This document shows, piece after piece, positions 35,113-43,617 of a stretch of 64,000 bases of DNA. Under the pieces are notes generated by a model. That model was not told where the DNA came from and did no database searches. It saw only the letters and a program-made list of their open reading frames with translations. Position numbers and translations under genes: made by a program. This DNA is from Phytohabitans suffuscus (lineage in GTDB: Bacteria; Actinomycetota; Actinomycetes; Mycobacteriales; Micromonosporaceae): NCBI RefSeq assembly GCF_011764565.1, contig NZ_AP022871.1, forward strand, positions 8,680,320 through 8,744,319, given 5' to 3'. The number at the start of each line of letters is the position of its first letter. Positions within the stretch are counted from its first letter, which is position 1.

Positions 35113-37839
35113 GTGGACGGCTCGTTGGTCGGCCGCGACGCGCTGTACGAGCGGGCGTGGCGGGCGCTGGGTGCTCCCGGCCCGGTGCTGCTGGACGGGC
35201 CCGCGGGGATCGGCAAGACGGCGCTGTGGCGGGCCCTCGTGGCGGCCGCCGAGCGGGCCGGCTGGACGGTGCTGACCTGCGCGCCCACCGAGTCCGAGGC
35301 GGCGCTGCCGTTCGCCGCGCTGGCCGACCTGCTGCGGCCGCTCGCCGACCGGGTGCCGGCCCTGCCCGCGCCGCAGCGGGTCGCCGCCGAGGCGGTGCTG
35401 CTGACCGCGCAGACGGCCGAGGGCGTGGCCGACGAGCGGGCGGTGGGCGCGGCCACCCGTTCGCTGCTGGAGGCGGCCGGCGGGCCGCTGCTGGTGGCCG
35501 TGGACGACGCGCCGTGGCTCGACCCGTCCAGCGAGCGCGCCCTGCGCTACGCGCTGCGCCGGGTCGGCGACCGGTTCGCCACGCTCGTGGCCCGCCGCAG
35601 CGACAGCGTCGAGAACCTCGGCCTGGACGACGCGCGGCTGACCCGGGTCACGCTCACGCCGCTCGGCGTCGGGGCGCTGCACCACGTCGTACGCGCGCGG
35701 CTCGGCGTCACGCTCAGCCGCCCGCTCGTGGCCCGCATCGCGCACGAGTCGGGCGGCAACCCGCTGCTGGCGATCGAGCTGTCCCGGGCGGTCTCCCGGC
35801 TGCCCCGGCCGCCGCTGCCCGGCGAGCAGCTGCCGGTCGGCTCGTCGCTGCGCCAGCTGCTGCGCGACGCCCTCGCCGCGCTGCCCGAGCCGAGCCGCGA
35901 CGCGGTGCGCCGGGCCGCGCTGCTCACCGTGCCCAGGCTCGCCGACCTGGCGGCGGCGGGCGTGGCGGCGGAGGCGCTCGAACCGGCCGAGGAGGCCGGC
36001 CTGCTCGCCGTCACACCCTCCACTGTGGAGTTCGCGCACCCGATGTACGCGGCCGCGGTGGTCGCCGGCATCCCGCCGGGCGTACGCCGGCGGCTGCACC
36101 GCACGCTCGCCGACGCGGTCCGCGACCCGGACGAGCGGGCCCGGCAGCTGGCCCGCTGCACCGACGAGCCGGACGCCGAGGTGGCGGCCGAGCTGGCCGC
36201 CGCGGCCGACCGGCAGCGGTCCCGGGGCGCGCCCGCGGTCGCCGTCGACCTGTACGAGCGGGCCGCCGCCCTCACCCCGGCGCGGGCCGCCACCGACCGG
36301 GGGCGCCGGCGGCTGGCCGCGACCCGGTGCCGGCTGGACAGCGGCGACTACGCCGCGGCGGGCGCGGCGGCCGACGCGGTCGCCACCGACCACGGCGGCG
36401 AGCTGCGGGCCGAGGCGCTGCTGCTGCGCGCGATGGTGGCGTGGTGCGCCGACGACCTGCCGTCCGCCGTCGCGGCCGGGGAGCGCGGGCTGGCGGCGGC
36501 CCCGCCCGGTACCCCGCTCGCCGGCCGGATCCACGCCCACCTGTCGCTCTTCCACGACGCGCCGGAGCCGGCCCGGCGGCACGCCGAGGCGGCGATCGGC
36601 CTGATGTCCGAGGCGGGCGGCGACCGCGGGCTGCGGGCGGGCGCGCTGTTCCAGCTCTTCTTCCAGGAGGTGCGGGCCGGGCTGCCGGCCCGCACCGACC
36701 TGCTCGACCGGGGGCTGGAGCTGGAGGGCGGGCGCCCCTCCTGGCTGGCCGGCACCGTGCCGGCGATCTGGTGGAAGGCGACCGACGAGCACGACCGCGC
36801 CCGGGAACGCCTCGACGCGCTGCTGCGCCACGCGGTCGCCGCCGGCGACGAGCCGTGGCAGCACGAGCTGCTCACCCACCTGGGCGAGGCCGAGCTGCTC
36901 GCCGGGCGGTGGGACGCGGCCGCCCGGCACATCGCCGCCGCCCGCGAGCTGGGCGAGCAGCTCGGCACCGGGCTGGTCGGCGAGACCTGGCTGGGCGGCA
37001 CGCTCGACGCGTACCGGGGCCGGCTGGCGGCGGCCGAACAGGTGGCCGCCGACGGCCTGCGCCGGGCCGACGATCTGGGCGACGACTGGTGCCGCCGCAT
37101 CCACCTGCAGCTGGCCGGGTTCGTGGCGCTCTGCGCCGGGCGGGCGCGCCCGGCGGTGGACGCGTACCGGCAGCTCGTCGCCACGATCGGCGGCGCCGGC
37201 ATCGTCGAGCCGCTCGGGCAGCGCTTCGAGCCGGACTGGATCGAGGCGTGCGTCGGCGCCGGCGACCTCGACGCCGCGGCGGACGGCCTGGCCCGGCTGG
37301 CGCAGCGGCACGCCCGCCACCCCCGCCCGTGGACCGCGCTGGGCCTGGCCCGCAGCCGCGTGCTGCTGGCCGGCGCCGCCGGTGCCGACCCGTCCGCGGA
37401 GCTGGCCGCGCTGGCCGCCGCCCTCGACGCGGTGCCGGCCGGCACGGTACCCCTGGACCGGGCCCGCTGCCTGCTGGTGGCCGGCATGGCGCACCGCCGC
37501 GCGCGGCGCAAGCGGGAGGCCCGGACGGCGCTGGAGGCGGCCGCGGAGCGGTTCGCGGCGATCGGCGCCGGGGCCTTCGAGGCCCGGGCCCGCGCGGAGC
37601 TGGCGCGGATCGGCGGGCGGACGGCCGCGCCGACCGAGCTGACCCCGACCGAGGAGCGGGTGGCCCGGCTGGCCGCGCAGGGCCGCACCAACCGGGCCAT
37701 CGCGGACGCGCTGTTCATCAGCCCCAAGACGGTGGAGGCCAACCTGGCCAGGGCGTACCGCAAGCTGGGCATCTCCTCCCGCGCCGAGCTGGGCGCCGCG
37801 ATCGGCCGGGACCCGGCCCGCCCGCCGCTCGGTTCATAG
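35113..37839 (+). CDS. Large ATPase LuxR-family regulator (LAL type)
   Basis: A 908-aa cytoplasmic STAND-type regulator. Walker A GPAGIGKT lies at about residues 29-36 and Walker B LLVAVDDAPWLD near 126-137. A helical TPR-rich middle runs from about 380 to 820. The C-terminal LuxR HTH is LTPTEERVARLAAQGRTNRA and ALFISPKTVEANLARAYRKLG (about 838-893). These regulators activate secondary-metabolism or catabolic genes in response to a small ligand. GTG 35113 fits a leaderless promoter. It is divergent from the ECF sigma gene. A TTCG hairpin follows the stop. Confidence 0.9.
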   Translation: MDGSLVGRDALYERAWRALGAPGPVLLDGPAGIGKTALWRALVAAAERAGWTVLTCAPTESEAALPFAALADLLRPLADRVPALPAPQRVAAEAVLLTAQTAEGVADERAVGAATRSLLEAAGGPLLVAVDDAPWLDPSSERALRYALRRVGDRFATLVARRSDSVENLGLDDARLTRVTLTPLGVGALHHVVRARLGVTLSRPLVARIAHESGGNPLLAIELSRAVSRLPRPPLPGEQLPVGSSLRQLLRDALAALPEPSRDAVRRAALLTVPRLADLAAAGVAAEALEPAEEAGLLAVTPSTVEFAHPMYAAAVVAGIPPGVRRRLHRTLADAVRDPDERARQLARCTDEPDAEVAAELAAAADRQRSRGAPAVAVDLYERAAALTPARAATDRGRRRLAATRCRLDSGDYAAAGAAADAVATDHGGELRAEALLLRAMVAWCADDLPSAVAAGERGLAAAPPGTPLAGRIHAHLSLFHDAPEPARRHAEAAIGLMSEAGGDRGLRAGALFQLFFQEVRAGLPARTDLLDRGLELEGGRPSWLAGTVPAIWWKATDEHDRARERLDALLRHAVAAGDEPWQHELLTHLGEAELLAGRWDAAARHIAAARELGEQLGTGLVGETWLGGTLDAYRGRLAAAEQVAADGLRRADDLGDDWCRRIHLQLAGFVALCAGRARPAVDAYRQLVATIGGAGIVEPLGQRFEPDWIEACVGAGDLDAAADGLARLAQRHARHPRPWTALGLARSRVLLAGAAGADPSAELAALAAALDAVPAGTVPLDRARCLLVAGMAHRRARRKREARTALEAAAERFAAIGAGAFEARARAELARIGGRTAAPTELTPTEERVARLAAQGRTNRAIADALFISPKTVEANLARAYRKLGISSRAELGAAIGRDPARPPLGS

Positions 37840-37845
37840 GGAACT

Positions 37846-37861
37846 CCCCGATTCGTCGGGG
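37846..37861. terminator. UUCG-tetraloop hairpin after the LuxR-family gene
   Basis: CCCCGA-TTCG-TCGGGG: a perfect 6-bp stem capped by a stable UUCG tetraloop, 6 bases after the stop codon. It lies just upstream of the promoter for the next gene. Confidence 0.65.
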
Positions 37862-37887
37862 GGTGCCGCGCGCCTACCGTCCGTCAC

Positions 37888-38130
37888 GTGACCGATCGAC
37901 TGTTCGCCCTGGAGCGGTACGACGAGGTGCCGGGCACCGAGCCGGCGACGCTGCCCGCGCTCGCCGGCGCCCGCCTCGTCGCGGCCGTGCACCTGCCCGC
38001 CGACCAGGTCGTGCTCGCCCTCGTCGAGGGCCGGGACGAGCGGACCGTCGAGGCCGCCGCCACCGCCGCCGGGTGGCGGGTGGACCGGCTCCACCCCGCC
38101 ACCTGGATCTCCGAGAGAGGGAACCGATGA
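37888..38130 (+). CDS. Small protein of unknown function
   Basis: 80 aa, beginning MTDRLFALERYDEVPGTEPA. There is no signal or membrane segment. The middle (ARLVAAVHLPADQVVLALVEGRDE) and end (AAGWRVDRLHPATWI) look like a beta-alpha-beta mini-domain. GTG 37888 stands 7 bases after TACCGT, so it may be leaderless. Its stop overlaps the next lipoprotein start (ATGA), indicating one operon of three or more genes. Family not recognised. Confidence 0.65.
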   Translation: MTDRLFALERYDEVPGTEPATLPALAGARLVAAVHLPADQVVLALVEGRDERTVEAAATAAGWRVDRLHPATWISERGNR

Positions 38131-38654
38131 GACGAGTGCTCGCCGCGCTGCTGCTGTTGGGCGCCTTGACAGCGTGCGACAGCGCCGAGCAGGCACCGCC
38201 GGTCGCGGCGCCGCCGCTGGACACCGCCGCGCCGCAGGACCAGCCGGCCGAGGCCACCCAGGAGGCCCCGCCGCCGGCCGCGTCCACTGTGGACCCGTGT
38301 GCGCTGGTGTCCAAGGCGGAGGCCGAGGAGCTGGCCGGCCTGAAGCTGCAGGACGCCGTGCCGTCGCCGGAGTCGTGCTCGTACACCACCCCGCCGACCG
38401 GCACGACCGGGCAGGTGGAGGTCTACGTCGGCGACGGCGCGAAGAAGCAGTACGACATCGAGCTGCAGCTCGGGCACGAGTACGCCCCGGTCTCCGGCGC
38501 GGGCGACGAGGCGTACTCCTACCAGGACGGCCTGAGCGTCTTCGTCAACAAGGGCGGGGTGTGGACCGCGCTGCACCTGGTGCGGATCGACGACCCGGCC
38601 AAGTACCGGCCGGCCCTGGAGGAGCTGGCCCGCACGATGAGCACGCGGTACTGA
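38127..38654 (+). CDS. DUF3558-like lipoprotein
   Basis: 175 aa. The signal MRRVLAALLLLGALTAC ends in a lipobox with Cys17, then an Ala/Pro/Glu linker to about residue 50. The soluble domain opens STVDPCALVSKAEAEELAGL and continues ESCSYTTPP, VEVYVGDG and VSGAGDEAYSYQDGLSVFVNKG. This pattern (PCAL(V/L)...A...G, C-x-Y, G-G-A) is that of DUF3558/sensor-type actinobacterial lipoproteins. It probably sits on the outer membrane face. GAGAGAGGG precedes ATG 38127, and the gene overlaps the upstream small protein. Confidence 0.8.
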   Translation: MRRVLAALLLLGALTACDSAEQAPPVAAPPLDTAAPQDQPAEATQEAPPPAASTVDPCALVSKAEAEELAGLKLQDAVPSPESCSYTTPPTGTTGQVEVYVGDGAKKQYDIELQLGHEYAPVSGAGDEAYSYQDGLSVFVNKGGVWTALHLVRIDDPAKYRPALEELARTMSTRY

Positions 38655-38657
38655 GCG

Positions 38658-40150
38658 ATGGCGCGGCGCTGGCTGGCGGCGGTCCTCGCCGCCGTGATGC
38701 TCGCCGGGTGCGGCTCGGTGGGGGCGGTGGCGGCGACGGGGACTCCGGGTACCGCGTCGACGGGCGGGAGCTGACCGAGGGCGAGTTCCGGTACGGCCTC
38801 GCGCCCCGGCGCCACGACGGCGTCACGCTCCAGCCCGACGTGGTCCTGGTCGAGGGGGGCGCCGGGGCGGTCCGCTCGGTGACCGCCGACGGTCTCACGT
38901 GGACGATCGACGCCGGCGCGAAGGGCGCCGCCGACCTCGTACCCGGCAAGGTGATGTTCGCGACCGCGCGCGGCGTCGGCCGGGTGGTCGACGCCCGGCG
39001 CTCCGGCGACACGGTGGCGGTGACGATCGCGCCGGTCTCGTTCACCGAGGTGGTACGGGACGGCACGTTCGCCAGCGGCGACGACCCGGTCCCGCTGGAC
39101 GGCGTCGTGTCGTACAGCTCCGAGGGCGCGCTGTGGACCGATCCCCAGGCGGTCACCGAGGCCGAGGCGGCGCAGCCCTCCCCCGCCGGGCGCTCGGTGC
39201 CGCTGCGCCGGGCGCCGGCGGACCGCGAGCGGGTGGAGATGCCCCGCCCGGTCGCCGGCGCGCCGAAGAGCACCAGCACCAACGGCTTCACCGTGACGCC
39301 GACCTGCTGCGCCGGCGGGGTGGGCGCGCGGCTGCGGTACGACGACAACGAGATCCGCATCGAGGCCGGCGTCCTGCTCAAGATGAACAAGCCGTCGGCC
39401 CGCTTCCACCTCGCGGTCGCCGGCGGCCGGATCACGGCCGCGGAGCTCCAGGTCTACGGCGGCGCCGGCATCAAGGTCGACGTGTCGGCGGCCAGCGCGA
39501 TCGGCCACCTGCGCCAGCTCGACCGCACGTTCACCATCCCGATCGACTTCAGCGTGCCGGTCGGGCTGATCCTGGGCATCCCGTTCACCCTCAGCGCCAA
39601 CCAGGAGGTGCTGGTCAAGACCGCGTTCAGCGCGAAGAACGGCAACGTGCGGGCCTCCGGCGAGTACGCCATCGACGGCACCCTCGGCTTCGGCTACCGC
39701 GACGGCGGCTGGGGCGCGTACAAGATCGGCGGGCCGCACATCAAGAGCAGCCTGCTCGACTCCGTACGCGGCGTGTCGGTCGGCGCCAACGGCATCGTGC
39801 TCGACTTCAAGACCACCTTCCGGCTGGGCATCGGCGCGCTCGGCTTCAGCGCCGGCCTCAACTTCGGCATCGTGGTCTCCACCGGCGTGGCCCGCGGCTC
39901 GGCGCTGGCCCAGTTCTTCCCGCTCGTACCCGGCGAGCGGAGCCTGGACTGCCGCGGCGCCTCGCTGACCGTCGACACCACCTACAACGTGGGGTACACG
40001 ATCCCCGCGGTCGTGCAGAAGGTGGTCAACTTCTTCCTGCGCGTCTTCAACGCCAAGCCGATCGCCCGATCCGGAGGAGTCCCCGACCCACCCGCCCGCC
40101 GGAACATCTTCAGCCGGGCCCAGTACGAGCCGAAGGGCTGCCAGGCCTGA
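38658..40150 (+). CDS. Large secreted lipoprotein of unknown function (one apparent frameshift)
   Basis: About 498 aa, starting 3 bases after the previous lipoprotein. The signal MARRWLAAVLAAVMLAGCGS has a lipobox (Cys18). Adding one G to the five-G run at 38720-38724 joins it to GDGDSGYRVDGRELTEGEF. The mature protein is beta-rich: an N-terminal domain with PDVVLVEGGAGAVRSVTADG, then from about 210 a long domain (TNGFTVTPTCCAGGVGARLR, IPIDFSVPVGLILGIPFTL). Repeated amphipathic strands suggest a beta-sandwich or lipid-binding fold. I do not recognise the family. Confidence 0.65.
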
Positions 40151-40227
40151 CCCCCCGGCTCCACACCCGCGCGGTGAATTCCCGATCCGCCGTACAGCCG
40201 TGCCGGCCCTGCGCGAGTCTGGTGTTC

Positions 40228-41766
40228 GTGCCGGGCCGGCGATGGACGTACCTCGCGCTCCTGCCCCTGCTCGCCGGCGCGCTCGCCCGGCTGTGGCACT
40301 GGGGCCACGACCGGCCGCTCTGGCTCGACGAGCAGATGATCGCGATCAACGTGCGCGACGGCGGCGGCTTCCGCGGGCTGGCCGGCCCGCTGCTGCACCA
40401 CCAGAGCGCGCCGCTGGGCTGGCTGTGGGCGGAGCGGGCGGCCCTGCTCGCGTTCGGTGACGGCGAACGGGTGCTCCGCGCCCAGCCGCTGCTGTTCAGC
40501 CTGGCCACGCTGGTGCTCGTGTGGCTGGTGGTACGCACCTGGTTCGGCCCCGCCGGCGCGGTCACCGCCGCGCTCCTGTTCGGGTTCGCGCCGTCCCTGG
40601 TCCAGTACGCCGCCGAGGCCAAGCAGTACTCGGCCGACGCCTTCTGCGCCCTCGCCCTGCTGGCCCTCGCCGCCCGGGCGGTCACCCGCCCCCGGTGGAC
40701 GCCCGCCTGGTGGCTGGCCGCCGCGGCCGCGGCCTGGCTGAGCATGGACGCCATCCTGCTCACGCCCGGCCTGGCCGCGGTGCTGGTGGGCGCGGTGTGG
40801 CGGCGGGACGGGTGGCGGGCCGCCGCGCGCGCCGCGTACTTCGCCCCGGTCTGGCTCGCCGCCGCCGGCACGCACTACCTCGTCGCGCTCCGGTACACGA
40901 CCGGCGAGCCGCACCTGCGCCCCTGGTGGCAGCGGCGCGGCGGCTTCCCCGACGGCAGCCTCGCGAGCTGGCTGGCGCACCGCCCGGCCGGCCTCGCCGC
41001 CGACCCGCTGCACCTGCCCGAGGGCCCGGCGACGGCCGGCTTCTGGCTGCTGGTGCTGGCCGGCCTCGCGGTCCTGCTGGCCCGCCGCACCGCCCTCGGC
41101 CTGCTGCTCGCCGCGCCGCTGGCCACCGCGGCGGTCCTCGGCGCGGCGCACGCGGTACCCCTGGCCGGCCGCCTGGCGATCTGGCTGCTCCCGCCGCTGT
41201 TCCTCGCGGCCGCCGCGGCGGTCGAGGCGCTCGCGTCCGCCACCGCCCGCGCCCGGGTCCCGGCCACCGCCGGGCTCGCCGTGCTCGCCACCGGGCTCGC
41301 GCTGGTCCCGCAGATCCGGTACGCCGCGCAGCCACCCCGCCTCGCCGACGGCGTCGACGACCGGGCCGGCATGGCATGGCTGGAGGCCGAACACCGCCCC
41401 GGCGACCTGGTGCTCGTCTCGGTCTCGTCCATCCCGGCCGTCCGCTGGTACTCCAGCATGGACCGCCTGCGCCCCGGCCGCTTCGTGCGCCCGGTCCCAC
41501 CCGGCCCCGCCTGCTCACCCGGCGACCTGCCCGACGCGCTGGCCGGGCGACGCCGCGTCCTGGCCTACTCCGGCACGCTCACCAACCCCGCCACCCCCGC
41601 CGTGCTGCAGGCCCGCCTGGCCGAACAGGGCCGCATCGTCGAACGCCGTGCCTTCCACGACGGCGTCGGCTGGCTCGTCGACCTGCACCCACCGGCCAGT
41701 CCCGCCCCGACCCTGCCCCGCCTGAAGACCAGCTGCCTGCAACTGTCCGCGTTCGGCTGGCGCTAG
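40228..41766 (+). CDS. GT-C family membrane glycosyltransferase (PMT/ArnT-like)
   Basis: About 512 aa with some 11 helices, so probably a polyprenyl-phosphate-sugar-dependent enzyme acting on the outer face. The first external loop has PLWLDEQMIAINVRDG; the Asp-Glu pair is the usual catalytic site of GT-C enzymes. HHQSAPLGWLWAERAAL is the second landmark, and EAKQYSADAFCALALL follows helix 3. The last ~110 residues are a soluble domain. Start GTG 40228 (or 40222) is chosen because the first helix follows at once. The acceptor, protein or lipid, is unknown. Confidence 0.75.
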   Translation: MPGRRWTYLALLPLLAGALARLWHWGHDRPLWLDEQMIAINVRDGGGFRGLAGPLLHHQSAPLGWLWAERAALLAFGDGERVLRAQPLLFSLATLVLVWLVVRTWFGPAGAVTAALLFGFAPSLVQYAAEAKQYSADAFCALALLALAARAVTRPRWTPAWWLAAAAAAWLSMDAILLTPGLAAVLVGAVWRRDGWRAAARAAYFAPVWLAAAGTHYLVALRYTTGEPHLRPWWQRRGGFPDGSLASWLAHRPAGLAADPLHLPEGPATAGFWLLVLAGLAVLLARRTALGLLLAAPLATAAVLGAAHAVPLAGRLAIWLLPPLFLAAAAAVEALASATARARVPATAGLAVLATGLALVPQIRYAAQPPRLADGVDDRAGMAWLEAEHRPGDLVLVSVSSIPAVRWYSSMDRLRPGRFVRPVPPGPACSPGDLPDALAGRRRVLAYSGTLTNPATPAVLQARLAEQGRIVERRAFHDGVGWLVDLHPPASPAPTLPRLKTSCLQLSAFGWR

Positions 41767-41809
41767 CGGCACGGCCACCGTCCAAAGAGGACTCAACCCC
41801 GGGAGCCTT

Positions 41810-41871
41810 GGGCTACCGCGATGCCCGCCGTGGTCCGGACCGTCGCTCCCGCGGCCTCACCCTCCGCGTTC
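41810..41871 (+). repeat. 62-nt repeat family D, copy 2
   Basis: Runs from GGGCTACCGCGATGCCCGCC through GTGGTCCGGACCGTCGCTCC to CCTCACCCTCCGCG. It lies 44 bases after the GT-C gene and in inverse orientation to copy 3 at 43311. Confidence 0.85.
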
Positions 41872-42122
41872 GCACAACCGTCGCCGCTCGCCCTCCGCAC
41901 CGCTCGCGCCCTCTGCGAGAACCCGACAAAACAGCGGAAAGCGCCGCCCGCAGAGGATCGATCACGGAGGTCGCGGGTCCGGCTTTCCCTGTTGACCCGC
42001 TGGGACGGACCGGGGCACATCGAAACGCCCCGGTCCCGGCCTCTCGCACCTTGCTGACTTTCCCGCGCGCCCCACCGCGCGGCGGCGCCGGCCGGCACGA
42101 TACGACGTGGAGGGGAGGCACG
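41872..42122. other. Intergenic stretch before the OsmC gene
   Basis: I see no gene. It has modest similarity in word content to islands 1 and 2 but no intact palindrome. The OsmC ribosome site is at its end. Confidence 0.4.
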
Positions 42123-42617
42123 ATGTCCAACGGTGTCGACATGACCACCCTGCGGAGGTTCATCGGCCAGATCGAGCGGGAGCCGTCCGCCGCCAACCGC
42201 GACGTCTCGGTGGTCGCGACCTGGCGCGGCGGCCTGGCGTCGGAGGTCACCTTCGCCTCCGGCGAGCGCCCGCTCCACGCCGCCGCGGACGGCCACGCCG
42301 GCGGCATGACGATGCTGCTCGCGTCGCTGGCCGCCTGCGAGGTCGAGCTGGTCGCCGTCCGCGCGGCCCTGCTCGGCGTGCGCGTCCAGACCCTCACCGT
42401 CGAGGCGACCGGCGACTTCGACCTCCACCGCTATCTCGGCCTGGGCGGCGACCTCGGCGCCGGCTACGACAAGATCTCCTACACCGTGCGACTCAAGACC
42501 GACGACGCCACCCCCGACCAGCTGGACGCGCTGCACCGCGCCTGCGAGCGCGACTCCCCGGTCGGCGAGAGCCTGCGCCGCGGCGTCCCCCTGACCGTGC
42601 GCTTCGAGGCCAGCTGA
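42123..42617 (+). CDS. OsmC family protein
   Basis: A 164-aa OsmC/Ohr-fold protein. The first half has VATWRGGLASEVTFASGE and GMTMLLASLAACEVELVAVRAALLG, with the conserved Cys in the central helix. The second half has VEATGDFDLHRYLGLGG and DKISYTVRLKTDDATPDQLDAL. Only the central Cys is clear, so it is closer to the YhfA/OsmC-like thiol-peroxidase group than to Ohr. It would reduce hydroperoxides in the cytoplasm. GGAGG stands 4 bases before ATG 42123. The gene lies between inverted copies of repeat D. Confidence 0.85.
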   Translation: MSNGVDMTTLRRFIGQIEREPSAANRDVSVVATWRGGLASEVTFASGERPLHAAADGHAGGMTMLLASLAACEVELVAVRAALLGVRVQTLTVEATGDFDLHRYLGLGGDLGAGYDKISYTVRLKTDDATPDQLDALHRACERDSPVGESLRRGVPLTVRFEAS

Positions 42618-42696
42618 CACTCCGGGCGCCGGCGACGCGAGGCCGGGCCCCGCTCCACGCGGCCCGTCACGGTCGAGGGGCCGGCTGGTTCCCGGA

Positions 42697-42744
42697 GATC
42701 GTGGTACGTGGCTGCTGCCATAGGTGCGGCCGTCTACCACGATC
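42697..42744 (+). repeat. 47-nt palindrome family, subtype B copy 2
   Basis: GATCGTGGTACGTGGCTGCT ... CGTCTACCACGATC, 48 nt with perfect 10-bp outer arms apart from one base. Confidence 0.85.
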
Positions 42745-42910
42745 TGTGCCTCGGGTCGATCTCGGAGCGTCGATCACGGGAATGGGGCGGTCAGGTCCAT
42801 CACCCGGGACCGCCCTCTCGGACCTCGCGGACAAGCGCACGTCCACAGCGACCCCCGCACTTTCTCCTGTTTTGTCCGCCCGACGCGGACACCGGGGACC
42901 GGTCTCGGTG

Positions 42911-42958
42911 GATCGTGGTACGGATCCGCCCCTCTGGGGGCAGTTTCATACCACGATC
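42911..42958 (+). repeat. 47-nt palindrome family, subtype A copy 4
   Basis: GATCGTGGTACGGATCCGCC ... AGTTTCATACCACGATC. Nearly identical to the copy at 29056. Confidence 0.85.
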
Positions 42959-43106
42959 GCCGAGCCACCAATGTGGACCCTGAGCGCGAAAGCCCGATGA
43001 GCGTTCCGGATCCGGCGCCGCGCGCCGTGCGTCTACTACGGACGGACAGCGACACCTCGACCCGAAGGCCCCGGGCCATGGTCCGGTTGGTCCGCATTGG
43101 CCGGCG

Positions 43107-43153
43107 GATCGCGGACGTCCGCCGCTCCCGTGGGGCGGCTCGCGCCTACGATC
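43107..43153 (-). repeat. 47-nt palindrome family, subtype C copy 4
   Basis: On the minus strand GATCGTAGGCGCGAGCCGCC ... GCGGACGTCCGCGATC, exactly 47 nt. Confidence 0.7.
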
Positions 43154-43310
43154 AGCCGGAAGCGGCCCCTCGGACCCCGCGGCAAGCGGGCAGATCGGCA
43201 GGAAGTAGCACCGGCCACTGTGGACGGGGCCGGGAGGTCCGCCGATCGTGGCACCTGGACGCCGCGAGATACCGCGCGCGCCGGCCCGTGACCGGGCGCG
43301 AGGGGCGGTC

Positions 43311-43376
43311 GGGTGACGCGGAGGGTGAGGCCGCGGGAGCAACGGTCCGGACCGGCGGCGGGCATCGCGGTAGCTC
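43311..43376 (-). repeat. 62-nt repeat family D, copy 3
   Basis: On the minus strand GAGCTACCGCGATGCCCGCC ... CTCACCCTCCGCGTCACCC. With copy 2 it forms an inverted pair around the OsmC gene and island 3. Confidence 0.85.
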
Positions 43377-43421
43377 GAAGCGCCTTGAAGGGGCACCACC
43401 AGCGCGGACGCGACCGAGGCA

Positions 43422-43450
43422 TTGACGTTGCTGGATTGAAACGTTACGAT
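43422..43450 (+). promoter_or_regulatory. Sigma70-type promoter of the CBM13/GH43 pair
   Basis: TTGACG (43422-43427), a 17-base spacer and TACGAT (43445-43450). This is the best consensus promoter in the window. The predicted start is near 43457, at the edge of the palindrome that follows. Confidence 0.65.
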
Positions 43451-43457
43451 GCGGCTC

Positions 43458-43471
43458 GGAAAGCGCTTTCC
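43458..43471. promoter_or_regulatory. LacI-family-type operator
   Basis: GGAAAGCGCTTTCC is a perfect 14-bp palindrome with the central CG-flanked GC step typical of LacI-family (CcpA/CebR-like) sites. It overlaps the predicted transcription start, so a sugar-responsive repressor would block the two glycan-active genes downstream. The repressor gene is not in this window. Confidence 0.65.
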
Positions 43472-43617
43472 CTCGCGCTGAGGTCTACGGCTCGGGCGAG
43501 TGGCACCGGCAGGGGCGCGTCGAGGACTGGTCGCGTGCCGGTGCGGGGCGCGGGCGCGGACGTCGCGCCGTGGCAGCGAACGGCGCGGGCACCGCGCCGA
43601 GCGGACAGGAGGGCATC

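Larger units (their letters stand above)
42618..43421. other. Repeat-rich intergenic island 3
   Basis: No credible gene. Palindrome subtypes B, A and C occur in that order, with the longer flanking module ahead of the A copy (about 42800-42910) and inverted after the C copy (to about 43230). A half-B fragment GATCGTGGCACCTGG lies at about 43247, and family D copy 3 closes the island. Confidence 0.65.

Noticed and set aside
34348-37494. Long minus-strand open frame opposite the LuxR-family ATPase gene
   Set aside because: Composition is Arg/Gly/Gln-rich with no motifs, and the plus strand has Walker A, Walker B and HTH motifs in order.
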